Positions 1 through 6,613 are shown, counted from the stretch's first letter. The stretch is DNA of 8,293 nt from CAIPVR01 sp049316905 (GCA_049316905.1 JBMOJH010000133.1:1-8293), one strand, 5' to 3'. A program made the numbers and translations. The notes: generated by a model not told the origin, from the sequence alone.

Positions 1-815
1 GGCACCGGCCGGCGGAACGCCACCCGTCCCAGGTACTGCAGGTCGTCGTTGAGCTCGTGGAACGACGCGTCGCCCGCGGCCCATCGACGGTCGCGCTCGG
101 CGAACAGGTCCGGGGCGAAGGTGGAGATGCCGAGCAGGTAGTCGCTGCCGTAGGTGACCATGTCGATGGCGAGGTCGTTGCCCGTGAGCACCATGAACTC
201 CGGCCGCTCCCGGTCCCGCAGCGCGAGGCGGTCCCACTCGGGTTGGCGTTCGAGCGACGAGTGCTTGGCGCCCACGCAGGCCGGGATCCGCAGCAGCTCC
301 GCGTAGGCCTCCAGCGAGAGCAGGCGGCCGGCCGGGTGGAACGCCTGCGAGAGCTCGAAGCCGAGGAAGCGGTCCACCCGCTCCCCCACCTCGGCGAGGG
401 CGGCGACGATCCCGTCATCGGGCAACGAGGCCAGCCCGTGCGACGGGAACAGGATCGGGAGCGCGCCCGCCGCGGTCACCTCCTCCACGGCCCGGTGCAG
501 CGCGTCGGCGTCGAACGGGTCGCCGGGCGCGTCGTCGACGTGCACGCCCGCCACCAGCTCCCCGGCGACCTCCGAGCGGGCCAGCGCGAGCAGCTCGGCG
601 CGGACCTCGGGGGTGAGCGACGGTCCGAACCCGGTGTCCATGTTCACCGCGGGGACCAGACCGGCCGCCGCGGTGCGGTCCAGGTGCGCGAGGAATCCCT
701 CTCGGTCGACGGAGCGGGGATCGAGGTGCGGCAGCAGGACCGCAGACATGCCGGTGATCGTCCGGCCCGGCCGCCGCAGCTCCTCCGGCCGTCCGACCGG
801 GAGTGCCTCACTCAC
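1..815 (-). CDS. Dihydrodipicolinate synthase (DapA/NAL)-family aldolase or lyase, C-terminus cut by window edge
   Basis: 271 codons are visible, read from the right, with no stop before the edge. The start is a GTG whose first four bases (GTGA) overlap the stop of the upstream oxidoreductase, so translation is probably coupled. The visible protein has the DapA-like TIM-barrel pattern. An early ITGMSAVLLP strand is followed by NMDTG near residues 58-62, where DapA has its glycine/threonine loop. GAKHSS contains Lys184, the expected Schiff-base lysine, and LTGNDLAIDM with the glycine-rich GSDYLLGIST matches the C-terminal barrel strands. DapA's tyrosine in the YNVPSRTG strand appears as Phe153 in GFELSQAF, and the double-threonine motif is reduced to one Thr. 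It is therefore unlikely to be the lysine-biosynthetic enzyme. A pyruvate- or keto-acid-type aldolase or dehydratase in sugar-like catabolism is more plausible. The family call is firm; the substrate is unknown. Confidence 0.87.
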   Translation of the reverse strand, partial: MSEALPVGRPEELRRPGRTITGMSAVLLPHLDPRSVDREGFLAHLDRTAAAGLVPAVNMDTGFGPSLTPEVRAELLALARSEVAGELVAGVHVDDAPGDPFDADALHRAVEEVTAAGALPILFPSHGLASLPDDGIVAALAEVGERVDRFLGFELSQAFHPAGRLLSLEAYAELLRIPACVGAKHSSLERQPEWDRLALRDRERPEFMVLTGNDLAIDMVTYGSDYLLGISTFAPDLFAERDRRWAAGDASFHELNDDLQYLGRVAFRRPV

Positions 816-1825
816 GCGCCACCCCACGGGCGTGCCGCCGCGGCGGCCCGGAGGGTCAGCTCGGTGACGAGGAACGGATGGTCCCGCGTCATGAGCCGCT
901 CCCCGCCGTCCGCGAGGTCGGCGAGCAGCCGCTCGGCCCAGTCCGCCGACCCGGCCACCTCCGTCCGACGGATGCCGTCATGGTCACAGCACCAGAGTCC
1001 CACCGAGCCGGCGGTGCCGTCCTCGGCCACCTCCGTGCGGACCTCGAGGCGGCCCGCGGTGCCGGTGACGACGAGCCGCACGTCGCCCCACGTCGGGAAG
1101 CCGTCGGCCTCGAGGTAGTCGACGCGGTGATGGCCCCGCACCGACCCGGCCGCGAGCACCATCTCACCGACGTCCTCGAAGCCCGGGTACGCCGGGGCCG
1201 CGACGTTGCCGGTCGCCGCGGAAACCACCTCGACGGGAACGCCCCGCTCCCCCGCTCCGGTGACGGCGAGGAACTGGTCGGCCTGGTGCGAGCCGAGGTC
1301 CACGAGGATCCCGCCGGTGCGGTCCCGGTCGAAGAACCAGTCCGGCCGCAGCCCGAGCGACCCCCGGTGGGGGGCGGCGCCCTGCACGTGGACCACCTCG
1401 CCGACGGCGCCGACGCGGGCCAGCCGCACGGCCTCCTCCACGGCGGGCACACCGAAGCGCTCCGAGAAGAGCACCCACCAACGACCTCCGCCCGCGTCGG
1501 CCGCGGCCCGGAGCTCGTCGAGCTGCGCCGGCGTGGTGGCGCCGGGCTTGTCGCTCAGCACCGCCCGGCCCGACACCAGCGCCGCGAGCGCCACCGCGGC
1601 CCGGTCCCGCGGGACCCCGGCCACCACCACGAGGTCCACCGACGGATCGGCGAGCACGTCCTCCGCACGGCACCGACGGCTGGACGGCTGCCACGCCTCG
1701 AAGGTGTCGAGCAGCGAGTCGCCCTCACCCGCGTGGCACCGCAGCTCCGCGCCCGCGTCGAGCAGGCCGCCCACCAGCTCGAACAGGTGCAGGTGCTCGA
1801 TGCCCACCACGCCGATCCCGGTCAC
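812..1825 (-). CDS. Gfo/Idh/MocA-family NAD(P)-dependent oxidoreductase
   Basis: The protein has 337 residues, a usual family length. The N-terminus GIGVVGIEHLHLF is the Rossmann dinucleotide-binding turn in the variant where a His-rich helix follows the glycines. VDLVVVAG (63-70) is the fourth strand. DKP (92-94) replaces the common EKP and supplies the conserved Lys93. GGILVDLGSHQADQF (171-185) matches the GG..D...H substrate-site motif, with Asp176 and His180. The start is GTG at 1825: an in-frame TAG lies 12 bases upstream, so no longer start exists. The ribosome binding site is weak, so the gene may be leaderless. It is first in a two-gene unit with the DapA-family aldolase and is divergent from the aldehyde dehydrogenase across 150 bases. 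Members oxidise or reduce sugars, inositols and related polyols; the substrate cannot be told here. Confidence 0.9.
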   Translation of the reverse strand: MTGIGVVGIEHLHLFELVGGLLDAGAELRCHAGEGDSLLDTFEAWQPSSRRCRAEDVLADPSVDLVVVAGVPRDRAAVALAALVSGRAVLSDKPGATTPAQLDELRAAADAGGGRWWVLFSERFGVPAVEEAVRLARVGAVGEVVHVQGAAPHRGSLGLRPDWFFDRDRTGGILVDLGSHQADQFLAVTGAGERGVPVEVVSAATGNVAAPAYPGFEDVGEMVLAAGSVRGHHRVDYLEADGFPTWGDVRLVVTGTAGRLEVRTEVAEDGTAGSVGLWCCDHDGIRRTEVAGSADWAERLLADLADGGERLMTRDHPFLVTELTLRAAAAARPWGGA

Positions 1826-1975
1826 GGCCGCAACCTAGACCGTCCCGCCCGATGACCGGTCGGGTGGCCCGGGACCGGGGCCGGGGACCGAGCTGACGGG
1901 GCGTCAGGTACGCTCCACGGGTCCGCACACCCCGTCGGCAGGCGGCCGACGGCCCAGCACCCAGGGGGCTCACCC
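1826..1975. promoter_or_regulatory. Divergent intergenic region with two inverted repeats
   Basis: This 150-base gap must hold the promoters of the leftward oxidoreductase unit and the rightward aldehyde dehydrogenase. Two repeats are visible. CTGACG-GGG-CGTCAG (1893-1907) is a perfect 6-bp inverted repeat and could be a small operator. CCGTCGGC (1932-1939) and GCCGACGG (1945-1952) form a perfect 8-bp stem with a 5-base loop, lying 10 bases before the ribosome binding site of the dehydrogenase, so it could also be a leader stem-loop. A shorter palindrome, GACCGGTC, sits at 1854-1861. I see no convincing -35/-10 pair. None of these resembles the CTTGAACA-type site of the TetR palindrome further right. 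Confidence 0.45.
1963..1968 (+). promoter_or_regulatory. Ribosome binding site of the aldehyde dehydrogenase
   Basis: AGGGGG lies 7 bases before the ATG at 1976, a good purine-rich Shine-Dalgarno at normal spacing. It fixes that ATG as the start. The encoded N-terminus (FDRLFIGGEWV) is where this family normally begins. Confidence 0.7.
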
Positions 1976-3436
1976 ATGCGTTCCTTCGACCGACTCTTCA
2001 TCGGTGGCGAGTGGGTGGAGCCGGCCGGCTCCTCCGTGTTCACCGTGGTCAACCCGGCCACCGAGGAGGTCGTCGGCAGCGCGCCCGAGGCCACCGAGGC
2101 CGACGTCGACCGGGCCGTGACCGCGGCCCGCGCCGCCCTCGACGGCGGCGAGTGGGCCGGCATGCCCGCCGGGGAGCGCGCCGCCCTGATGGCCCGCCTG
2201 AACGAGCTCATCCAGGAGAACGCGAACGACCTCGCCGAGCTGATCACCGCCGAGAACGGCGCGCCCCTCCTGTTCAGCCACTTCGGCCAGGTGGGCGCGG
2301 CGGGCATGGTGCTCGACTACTTCACCGGCCTCACCCGCACCTTCCCCTTCGAGGACGTGCGACCCGGGATGATGGGCCCGGCGCTGGTGCGCAAGGAGCC
2401 CGTGGGTGTGGCCGCCGGGATCATCCCGTGGAACGTGCCGCTGTTCATCACGCTGCTCAAGTTCGCGCCCACGCTCGCGTCGGGCTCCACGATGGTGCTC
2501 AAGCCGGCGCCGGAGACCCCGCTCGACGCGCTGGTGCTCGCGGAGCTGGTCGAGGCCGCCGGCATCCCCGCCGGCGTTCTCAACGTGGTCCCCGCCGGCC
2601 GCGAGGTGGGCGAGTACCTGGTGACGCACCCGGGCGTGGACAAGGTCTCGTTCACCGGCTCCACCGCGGCGGGTCGGCGCATCGGCTCGCTGTGCGGCGA
2701 CCTGCTGCGCCGCTGCACCCTGGAGCTGGGCGGCAAGTCCGCCGCCATCCTGCTGGAGGACGCGGACCCCGCCGGCGTCGCGGCCGAGCTGCTCCCGATG
2801 GGCACGATGATGAACAACGGGCAGGCCTGCGTGGCCCAGACCCGCATACTCGCGCCACGGTCGCGCTACGCCGAGTTCGTCGAGGCGATCACCGAGGGTG
2901 TGGCCGGCATGAAGGTCGGCGACCCCATGGACATGGAGGTCGCCGTCGGCCCGCTGGTCGCCGAGCGCCAGCGCGATCGGGTGGAGGGCTACATCTCCAT
3001 CGGCCGCGACGAGGGCGCCCGCATCACCGTCGGCGGCGGACGCCCCGACTTCGACAAGGGCTGGTGGGTGGAGCCCACCGTGTTCGCGGACGTCGACAAC
3101 TCCATGCGCATCGCGCAGGAGGAGATCTTCGGCCCGGTCGTGTGCGTGATCCCCTTCGACGACGTGGACGATGCCGTCCGGATCGCCAACGACAGCGACT
3201 ACGGCCTGTCGGGCTCGGTGTGGACCGCGGACGTGGACGCCGGGACCGACGTTGCCCGCCGCGTGCGCACCGGCACCTACACGGTGAACGGCTTCGCCAT
3301 GGAGTGGGGCGCCCCGTTCGGCGGGTTCAAGAACTCCGGCATCGGCCGCGAGCTCGGCCCGGAGGGCCTCGAGGAGTACCTCGAGTACAAGACGATCAAC
3401 CTGCCCGCCGGCACGGAGCCCACGCTCAAGTTCTGA
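1976..3436 (+). CDS. NAD(P)-dependent aldehyde dehydrogenase (ALDH superfamily)
   Basis: It is a full-length 486-residue enzyme that oxidises an aldehyde to its carboxylic acid. All the catalytic landmarks are present: IIPWNVP with Asn153, the cofactor lysine in VLKPAPET (Lys176), FTGST (226-230), the general base Glu250 in LELGGKSA, the nucleophile Cys285 in NNGQACVAQTR, and Glu383 in QEEIFGPV. The C-terminal FGGFKNSGIGRELGPEG motif is intact. From memory the sequence resembles the mycobacterial Rv0223c type of ALDH, whose substrate I cannot assign. It stands alone as a plus-strand unit, divergent from the Gfo/Idh gene and convergent with the Rieske operon. A long hairpin begins 8 bases past its stop. 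It could oxidise an aldehyde made by the neighbouring cluster, but it has its own promoter region and no copy of the TetR site that I can see. Confidence 0.95.
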   Translation: MRSFDRLFIGGEWVEPAGSSVFTVVNPATEEVVGSAPEATEADVDRAVTAARAALDGGEWAGMPAGERAALMARLNELIQENANDLAELITAENGAPLLFSHFGQVGAAGMVLDYFTGLTRTFPFEDVRPGMMGPALVRKEPVGVAAGIIPWNVPLFITLLKFAPTLASGSTMVLKPAPETPLDALVLAELVEAAGIPAGVLNVVPAGREVGEYLVTHPGVDKVSFTGSTAAGRRIGSLCGDLLRRCTLELGGKSAAILLEDADPAGVAAELLPMGTMMNNGQACVAQTRILAPRSRYAEFVEAITEGVAGMKVGDPMDMEVAVGPLVAERQRDRVEGYISIGRDEGARITVGGGRPDFDKGWWVEPTVFADVDNSMRIAQEEIFGPVVCVIPFDDVDDAVRIANDSDYGLSGSVWTADVDAGTDVARRVRTGTYTVNGFAMEWGAPFGGFKNSGIGRELGPEGLEEYLEYKTINLPAGTEPTLKF

Positions 3437-3443
3437 AGCCCCC

Positions 3444-3495
3444 AGCTTTGTGATGCTGTTGACGACAGATGTGTCGTCAACAGCATCACAAAGCT
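3444..3495. terminator. Perfect 24-bp stem, 4-base loop between convergent genes; likely bidirectional terminator
   Basis: The left arm (3444-3467, starting AGCTTTGTGATG) and right arm (3472-3495, ending CATCACAAAGCT) are exact reverse complements around a GATG loop. The stem can extend further if CCCCC (3439-3443) pairs with GGGGG (3502-3506) across a 6-base bulge. It is centred about 33 bases from the ALDH stop and 41 from the Rieske stop, which suits termination of both convergent transcripts. Neither side has a U-tract, so it would be an atypical intrinsic terminator of the strong-hairpin kind reported for actinobacteria. The arms are clearly less GC-rich than the surroundings. An operator or a small mobile palindrome is an alternative. 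Confidence 0.65.
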
Positions 3496-3510
3496 CGGAC
3501 CGGGGGTGGC

Positions 3511-4608
3511 TCAGGGCTCCCAGCCGGGGCTGCCCTCGTAGAACTGGGCGTACCACCGGCGGAACTCGGTGATCGGACCGTCGCCCTTCACGAGGAGCGG
3601 TCGCCGCATGAACACCTTGTCGCGCCAGATCGGTACGTCCGCGTTCAGGCCGTGCGCGCCGGTGACGCCCTCCACGATCGAGTCGGCCAGGGGCTCCATG
3701 GCGAGCGGCAGGTAGAAGTGCCAGAGGAGCCGCACGTGGCGCCGGTCGATCGGCGTGGTCGCGGTGAAGATCGTCATGAGGTCCGTCACCCGGAGCAGTG
3801 CGATCCCCGGCCCGAAGGTCCAGCGCCGGAACTCGAGGTCCTGGTCCTCGAACCGCTCGACCACCGTCGAGAGCGGACCGTCCGTCTCGAACCGCGAGGT
3901 CGACTCGTCGAGGGCGGCCCGCCCGTGCACGAAGAAGAAGTGCGTGTAGTCCACGTTGTTCTCGGCCATGTCCTGGAGGGTGGCCACGAACTCCGCGCGG
4001 TAGACGATCGCGTCGGTGAAGGCCGGGTCGTCGGCCTCCTCCACCTGCGGCACCTCGTAGGTCGGGGCCGCGGCGCCGGCGTGGTACCAGGCCAGGACCA
4101 TGCCGTTGACCTCGTGCACCGGGTACGACGGGACACAGGCCCTCGACGGGATGCGCCCCTCGCCGTACGGGATCTCCACGCAACGACCCTCGCCGTCGTA
4201 GCGCCAGCCGTGGTACGGACACGCCAGCGTGCCGTGGCGCACCTCACCACCCCCCAGGTGCGCCCCCATGTGGGGGCAGTAGGCGCCCACCACCTGGGCG
4301 GCGCCGTCGCCGTCACGGAAGACGACGACCTCCCGCCCGAACGCGATCACGGTCAGCGGCCCGGCGGTGCCGTCCTCACCGGGAGCCACGTCCGACGAGC
4401 GGCACAGGGCGTACCAGCCGTTGGGCACGGGCGGCGGCTCCGGGCGCTCCTCGAGCTCGTAGGGCAGCGCCTCCGGCGCCACCCCCAGCCCGCCGGGACG
4501 CGACGCGGCCACGCGGTCGTGGGCGTCGTCGTCGGACGGCTTGGGCAGCACCGCGTCCCACACCACCTCGGGCTCCCCCGCCTCCGTCGCCCCCACGATG
4601 TCGGTCAT
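3511..4608 (-). CDS. Rieske non-heme iron oxygenase, KshA-like oxygenase component
   Basis: The 365-residue protein should use a Rieske [2Fe-2S] cluster and a mononuclear Fe(II) site to hydroxylate or desaturate its substrate with O2. The Rieske motif is CPH (Cys111, His113) and CPYH (Cys130, His133). The catalytic domain has ENNVDYTHFFFVHG, with Asp220, His223 and His228 matching the D..H....H iron site. NADVPIW offers Asp324 as the third, carboxylate ligand. The C-terminal DGPITEFRRWYAQFY stretch recalls 3-ketosteroid 9-alpha-hydroxylase KshA and related cholesterol-desaturase-like oxygenases. The ATG at 4608 is chosen over the longer frame because it has a good ribosome binding site and lies 23 bases past the upstream thioesterase stop; the extra 54 upstream residues are low-complexity Arg/Gly-rich. 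It is last in the tetR operon. No ferredoxin reductase is in the window, so its electron donor is elsewhere. Confidence 0.92.
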   Translation of the reverse strand: MTDIVGATEAGEPEVVWDAVLPKPSDDDAHDRVAASRPGGLGVAPEALPYELEERPEPPPVPNGWYALCRSSDVAPGEDGTAGPLTVIAFGREVVVFRDGDGAAQVVGAYCPHMGAHLGGGEVRHGTLACPYHGWRYDGEGRCVEIPYGEGRIPSRACVPSYPVHEVNGMVLAWYHAGAAAPTYEVPQVEEADDPAFTDAIVYRAEFVATLQDMAENNVDYTHFFFVHGRAALDESTSRFETDGPLSTVVERFEDQDLEFRRWTFGPGIALLRVTDLMTIFTATTPIDRRHVRLLWHFYLPLAMEPLADSIVEGVTGAHGLNADVPIWRDKVFMRRPLLVKGDGPITEFRRWYAQFYEGSPGWEP

Positions 4609-4615
4609 GTTCCCG

Positions 4616-4623
4616 TCCCCCTT
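4616..4623 (-). promoter_or_regulatory. Ribosome binding site deciding the Rieske oxygenase start
   Basis: On the minus strand AAGGGGGA sits 7 bases before the ATG at 4608. It lies inside the 23-base gap after the thioesterase stop, and supports this start over the 54-codon longer open frame that would overlap the thioesterase gene. Confidence 0.65.
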
Positions 4624-4631
4624 CGGTGGGC

Positions 4632-5087
4632 TCACAGCTCCGGGTCCCCCGGTTCCGACCCCACGGAGGGGTCGATCGGCGTCCGCAGCGGCACGATCAT
4701 CATCGAGAAGTCCGCGATCGCCACCACGTGCTCGGTGCCGTCCTCGTTCTCGCCGCCGAGCACCCGGCACTCGACGGTGATCAGCTGCCGCCCGATCTTC
4801 ACCACCTCGGCGCGGGCCAGCACCTCATCCGCGCGGGGCCGGCCGAGGTACCGCACGTGCATGTCGGCGGTGACGAGCGACTCCTTCATCGGGTCGAAGT
4901 GGCTGGCCCGCGCCGCGGCGAGCGCGCAGGCCAGGTCGACCAGCGTGGCGATCGCCCCGCCGTGCAGCGACCCGGTGAAGCCCAGCGCGTTCGGCGCGAC
5001 GGGCAGCACGACCTCGGCGATGCGCTCGCCCTTGTCCGGCCGGTCGAAGTGCAGACCGAGGAAGTCGTGGAGCGGGATGTCGGTCAC
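4632..5087 (-). CDS. PaaI-type hotdog-fold thioesterase
   Basis: This small protein of 151 residues is the usual size of a single-domain hotdog acyl-CoA thioesterase. NALGFTGSLHGGAIATLVDLACALAA (33-58) is the PaaI signature, with Asn33 and the HGG turn (42-44) at the start of the central helix and Asp51 in the position of the family's catalytic acid. LVTADMHVRYLGRP (71-84) and ARAEVVKIGRQLITVECRV (91-109) are the typical strands. The GTG start at 5087 overlaps the stop of the ADC-like gene by four bases (GTGA). A longer open frame to 5426 gives a low-complexity Arg/Gly-rich extension antisense to normal coding and is rejected. In this operon it would hydrolyse a CoA thioester intermediate, either as a pathway step or to free trapped CoA. 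Confidence 0.9.
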   Translation of the reverse strand: MTDIPLHDFLGLHFDRPDKGERIAEVVLPVAPNALGFTGSLHGGAIATLVDLACALAAARASHFDPMKESLVTADMHVRYLGRPRADEVLARAEVVKIGRQLITVECRVLGGENEDGTEHVVAIADFSMMIVPLRTPIDPSVGSEPGDPEL

Positions 5088-5866
5088 GTGGGGAACCCCC
5101 GGGTCGGGACCGGCGGCGCGCCGCGCTCGCCGGGCCAGCGCGAGCCGCCGATCGTGTCCGCGTACGGCGCGAAGGCCTCCGCGTCGAGCGGCCCGGCGAC
5201 GCCGATCGAGCGCGCGGTGTGACGGGTCGTGACCAGCTCGGCGGTGGCCGGCCCCACCATCGGCAGGAGCTCGGTGTACGGGTCCCAGGCACTCGGGGCG
5301 AACACCGGCTGGCCGTCGAGCACCTCGAGGTATGTGATCACCCCGGCGGTACGGACCTCCACCACGTGCGGCGGGTAGTCGAACCCCGGACCACCCCCCA
5401 CCGCGCGGCTCGCCTTGATCCACCACTCGTGGTCGGCCCGCTCCTCGCCGTCGGGCTCGCGGGTGCCCGTGACGGTGCCCGTGAACGAGAAGAAGGTGGT
5501 GCCCTGGTGCTCCGCCGCGGCCTCGACCCGGTCACCGAGGCGGAAGAAGGTCACCGAGCACGGGAACTTGGGCTGGCCGTTGGTCTCGCGGCTGATGAAG
5601 ATCGCCGACTCCTGATCGATGCCGATGCCGAGCGTGTACCAGCCGTCGGTGCCGTCGTAGCGGGCCGGGACCTTCGTGCTGATCCCGTACTCCGGGCGAC
5701 CCTGCACCGGCACGCAGTACACCCCCAGCTGCACCACCGGGTCACCCCAGGCCTCCAGGCCGGGCGGGAGCAGCGCGGCCACCCGCGCCGGGTCGGTCGG
5801 GTACCGGACCACCAGCTTCGGCCAGCCGGCCACCTCACCGGGTCGGATCAGGGGTTCGTCGCTCAT
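5084..5866 (-). CDS. Acetoacetate decarboxylase-like (ADC superfamily) protein
   Basis: The 260-residue protein matches the acetoacetate decarboxylase fold family in length and motif order. VVRYPTDPARVAALLPPGLE (19-38) is the N-terminal segment, with Arg21 a candidate for ADC's active-site arginine. GIGIDQESAIFISRETNGQPKFP (80-102) is the core, ending in the lysine where ADC forms its Schiff base (Lys100). True ADC has two adjacent lysines there; this protein has Lys100-Phe101, so the residue that tunes the reactive lysine's pKa seems absent. It may therefore be one of the superfamily members doing aldolase, dehydratase or hydrolase chemistry. The start is ATG at 5866 in an ATGA overlap with the tetR stop, and the stop overlaps the thioesterase start. 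The upstream ribosome site is weak, so translational coupling is likely. The exact reaction is unknown. Confidence 0.85.
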   Translation of the reverse strand: MSDEPLIRPGEVAGWPKLVVRYPTDPARVAALLPPGLEAWGDPVVQLGVYCVPVQGRPEYGISTKVPARYDGTDGWYTLGIGIDQESAIFISRETNGQPKFPCSVTFFRLGDRVEAAAEHQGTTFFSFTGTVTGTREPDGEERADHEWWIKASRAVGGGPGFDYPPHVVEVRTAGVITYLEVLDGQPVFAPSAWDPYTELLPMVGPATAELVTTRHTARSIGVAGPLDAEAFAPYADTIGGSRWPGERGAPPVPTRGFPT

Positions 5867-6528
5867 CCGGCACCAAGGTAGGCGTCCACGATCGCCACCA
5901 ACGCGGTGTCGAAGAGCCGCTCCACGTCGGGCGGTTCGGCCATGGCCGCCACGGTGGCCGTGGGGATGGCCGGGTCGTCCACGCCGGACCACAGCGCCCC
6001 GTGGCGCAGCGGCGCGGGCGCTGCGTCGTCGGGCCGCCAGGCGCCGATGAGGAACCCGGCGATGCACATGAGCACCGAGCGCAATGCGTCGCGGGCCGCC
6101 GCGCCGCGCACACCGGCGGCCTCGAGCTCGGCGACGAGCGCCACCTCCAGCGGCAGCTCCAGCAGCGTGGTCGCGCCGACCTGGCTCGCGAGCGCGGTGA
6201 CGTTGCGGTGCGCGAGCGCGTTGGTCCAGATGTTGCGGGCCGCGGACAGCACCCGGTCGCGTGGCGTGCGGCCGACCACCGGTGCCCGGGCCAGCTGCTG
6301 GGCCAGGCGCTCGATCACGGCGATCACCAGCTCGTCACGGGCGCCGACGTGCCAGTAGATCGTGGTGGTGGTGACGCCGAGCGCCGCGGCGAGCTTGCGC
6401 ATCGTGAGCGCCTCGGCCCCGCCCTCCTCCACGAGGTCAAGGGCGGCGTGCACCACGTCGTCGCGCTCGAGCCCGGCGTGCGCGGTGCCCCGGGCGGTCG
6501 CGGGGCTGTGGGTCGGCGCGGCGGACAT
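5863..6528 (-). CDS. TetR-family transcriptional regulator of the divergent cluster
   Basis: The 221-residue protein has an N-terminal TetR helix-turn-helix. The segment ERDDVVHAALDLVEEGGAEAL (21-41) leads into MRKLAAALGVTTTTIYWHVGARDEL (43-67), a strong match to the family recognition region. The remainder is a helical ligand-binding domain, as is normal for the family. ATG at 6528 is taken as the start: its A and T are the last two bases of the 46-bp palindrome, and no Shine-Dalgarno lies between. An open frame continues 53 codons further up through the palindrome and into the opposite operon's leader, and is rejected. The mRNA may thus be leaderless. It is first in the leftward operon and divergent from the amidohydrolase operon by 94 bases. 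It is probably an autorepressor that also controls the other arm, with a pathway compound as inducer. Confidence 0.9.
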   Translation of the reverse strand: MSAAPTHSPATARGTAHAGLERDDVVHAALDLVEEGGAEALTMRKLAAALGVTTTTIYWHVGARDELVIAVIERLAQQLARAPVVGRTPRDRVLSAARNIWTNALAHRNVTALASQVGATTLLELPLEVALVAELEAAGVRGAAARDALRSVLMCIAGFLIGAWRPDDAAPAPLRHGALWSGVDDPAIPTATVAAMAEPPDVERLFDTALVAIVDAYLGAG

Positions 6529-6572
6529 GACTTGAACAGTGTGCAAGAGGTCTTGCACACTGTTCAAGTCAT
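6527..6572. promoter_or_regulatory. 46-bp perfect palindrome: twin TetR operator over divergent promoters
   Basis: The left arm (6527-6548, starting ATGACTTGAACA) and right arm (6551-6572, ending TGTTCAAGTCAT) are exact reverse complements of 22 bases with GG at the centre. Each arm contains its own near-palindrome: CTTGAACAGTGTGCAAG at 6531-6547 (centre 6539) and its inverse CTTGCACACTGTTCAAG at 6552-6568 (centre 6560), each matching itself in 7 of 8 half-site positions. The centres are 21 bp apart, two helical turns, which suits two TetR dimers on one face of the DNA. By symmetry each strand carries TTGAAC and, 17 bases on, CACACT, a plausible divergent pair of -35/-10 boxes (plus strand 6533-6538 and 6556-6561). 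The minus-strand start would then fall almost on the tetR ATG. The palindrome and half-sites are seen directly; the binding protein and promoters are inferred. Confidence 0.8.
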
Positions 6573-6613
6573 CCGGCAGACCACGCCGCCCCGGACCACG
6601 GGGCCGCACGAAC

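Noticed and set aside
57..1855. Long plus-strand frames opposite the aldolase and oxidoreductase genes.
   Set aside because: Their translations are low-complexity Arg/Pro/Gly-rich with no family motif, and the minus strand carries two clear families.
1854..1861. GACCGGTC palindrome as an operator.
   Set aside because: It is only 8 bp and expected by chance at this base composition; nothing else supports it.
3444..3495. The hairpin as a second operator for the cluster's TetR.
   Set aside because: Its arms (TTTGTGATGCTGTTGACGACA type) share no half-site with CTTGAACA, and it lies between gene ends, not at a promoter.
1970..4222. A very long open frame on the minus strand (about 750 codons) opposite the ALDH gene and reading into the Rieske gene in another frame.
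   Set aside because: It is His/Arg/Gly/Ala-rich with no recognisable domain and spans the convergent hairpin. The opposite-strand ALDH has every catalytic motif. Such antisense frames are common at this GC content.
3469..5232. A 587-codon plus-strand frame starting inside the convergent hairpin.
   Set aside because: It is antisense to the Rieske and thioesterase genes, has biased composition and no domain, and its start lies within the stem-loop.
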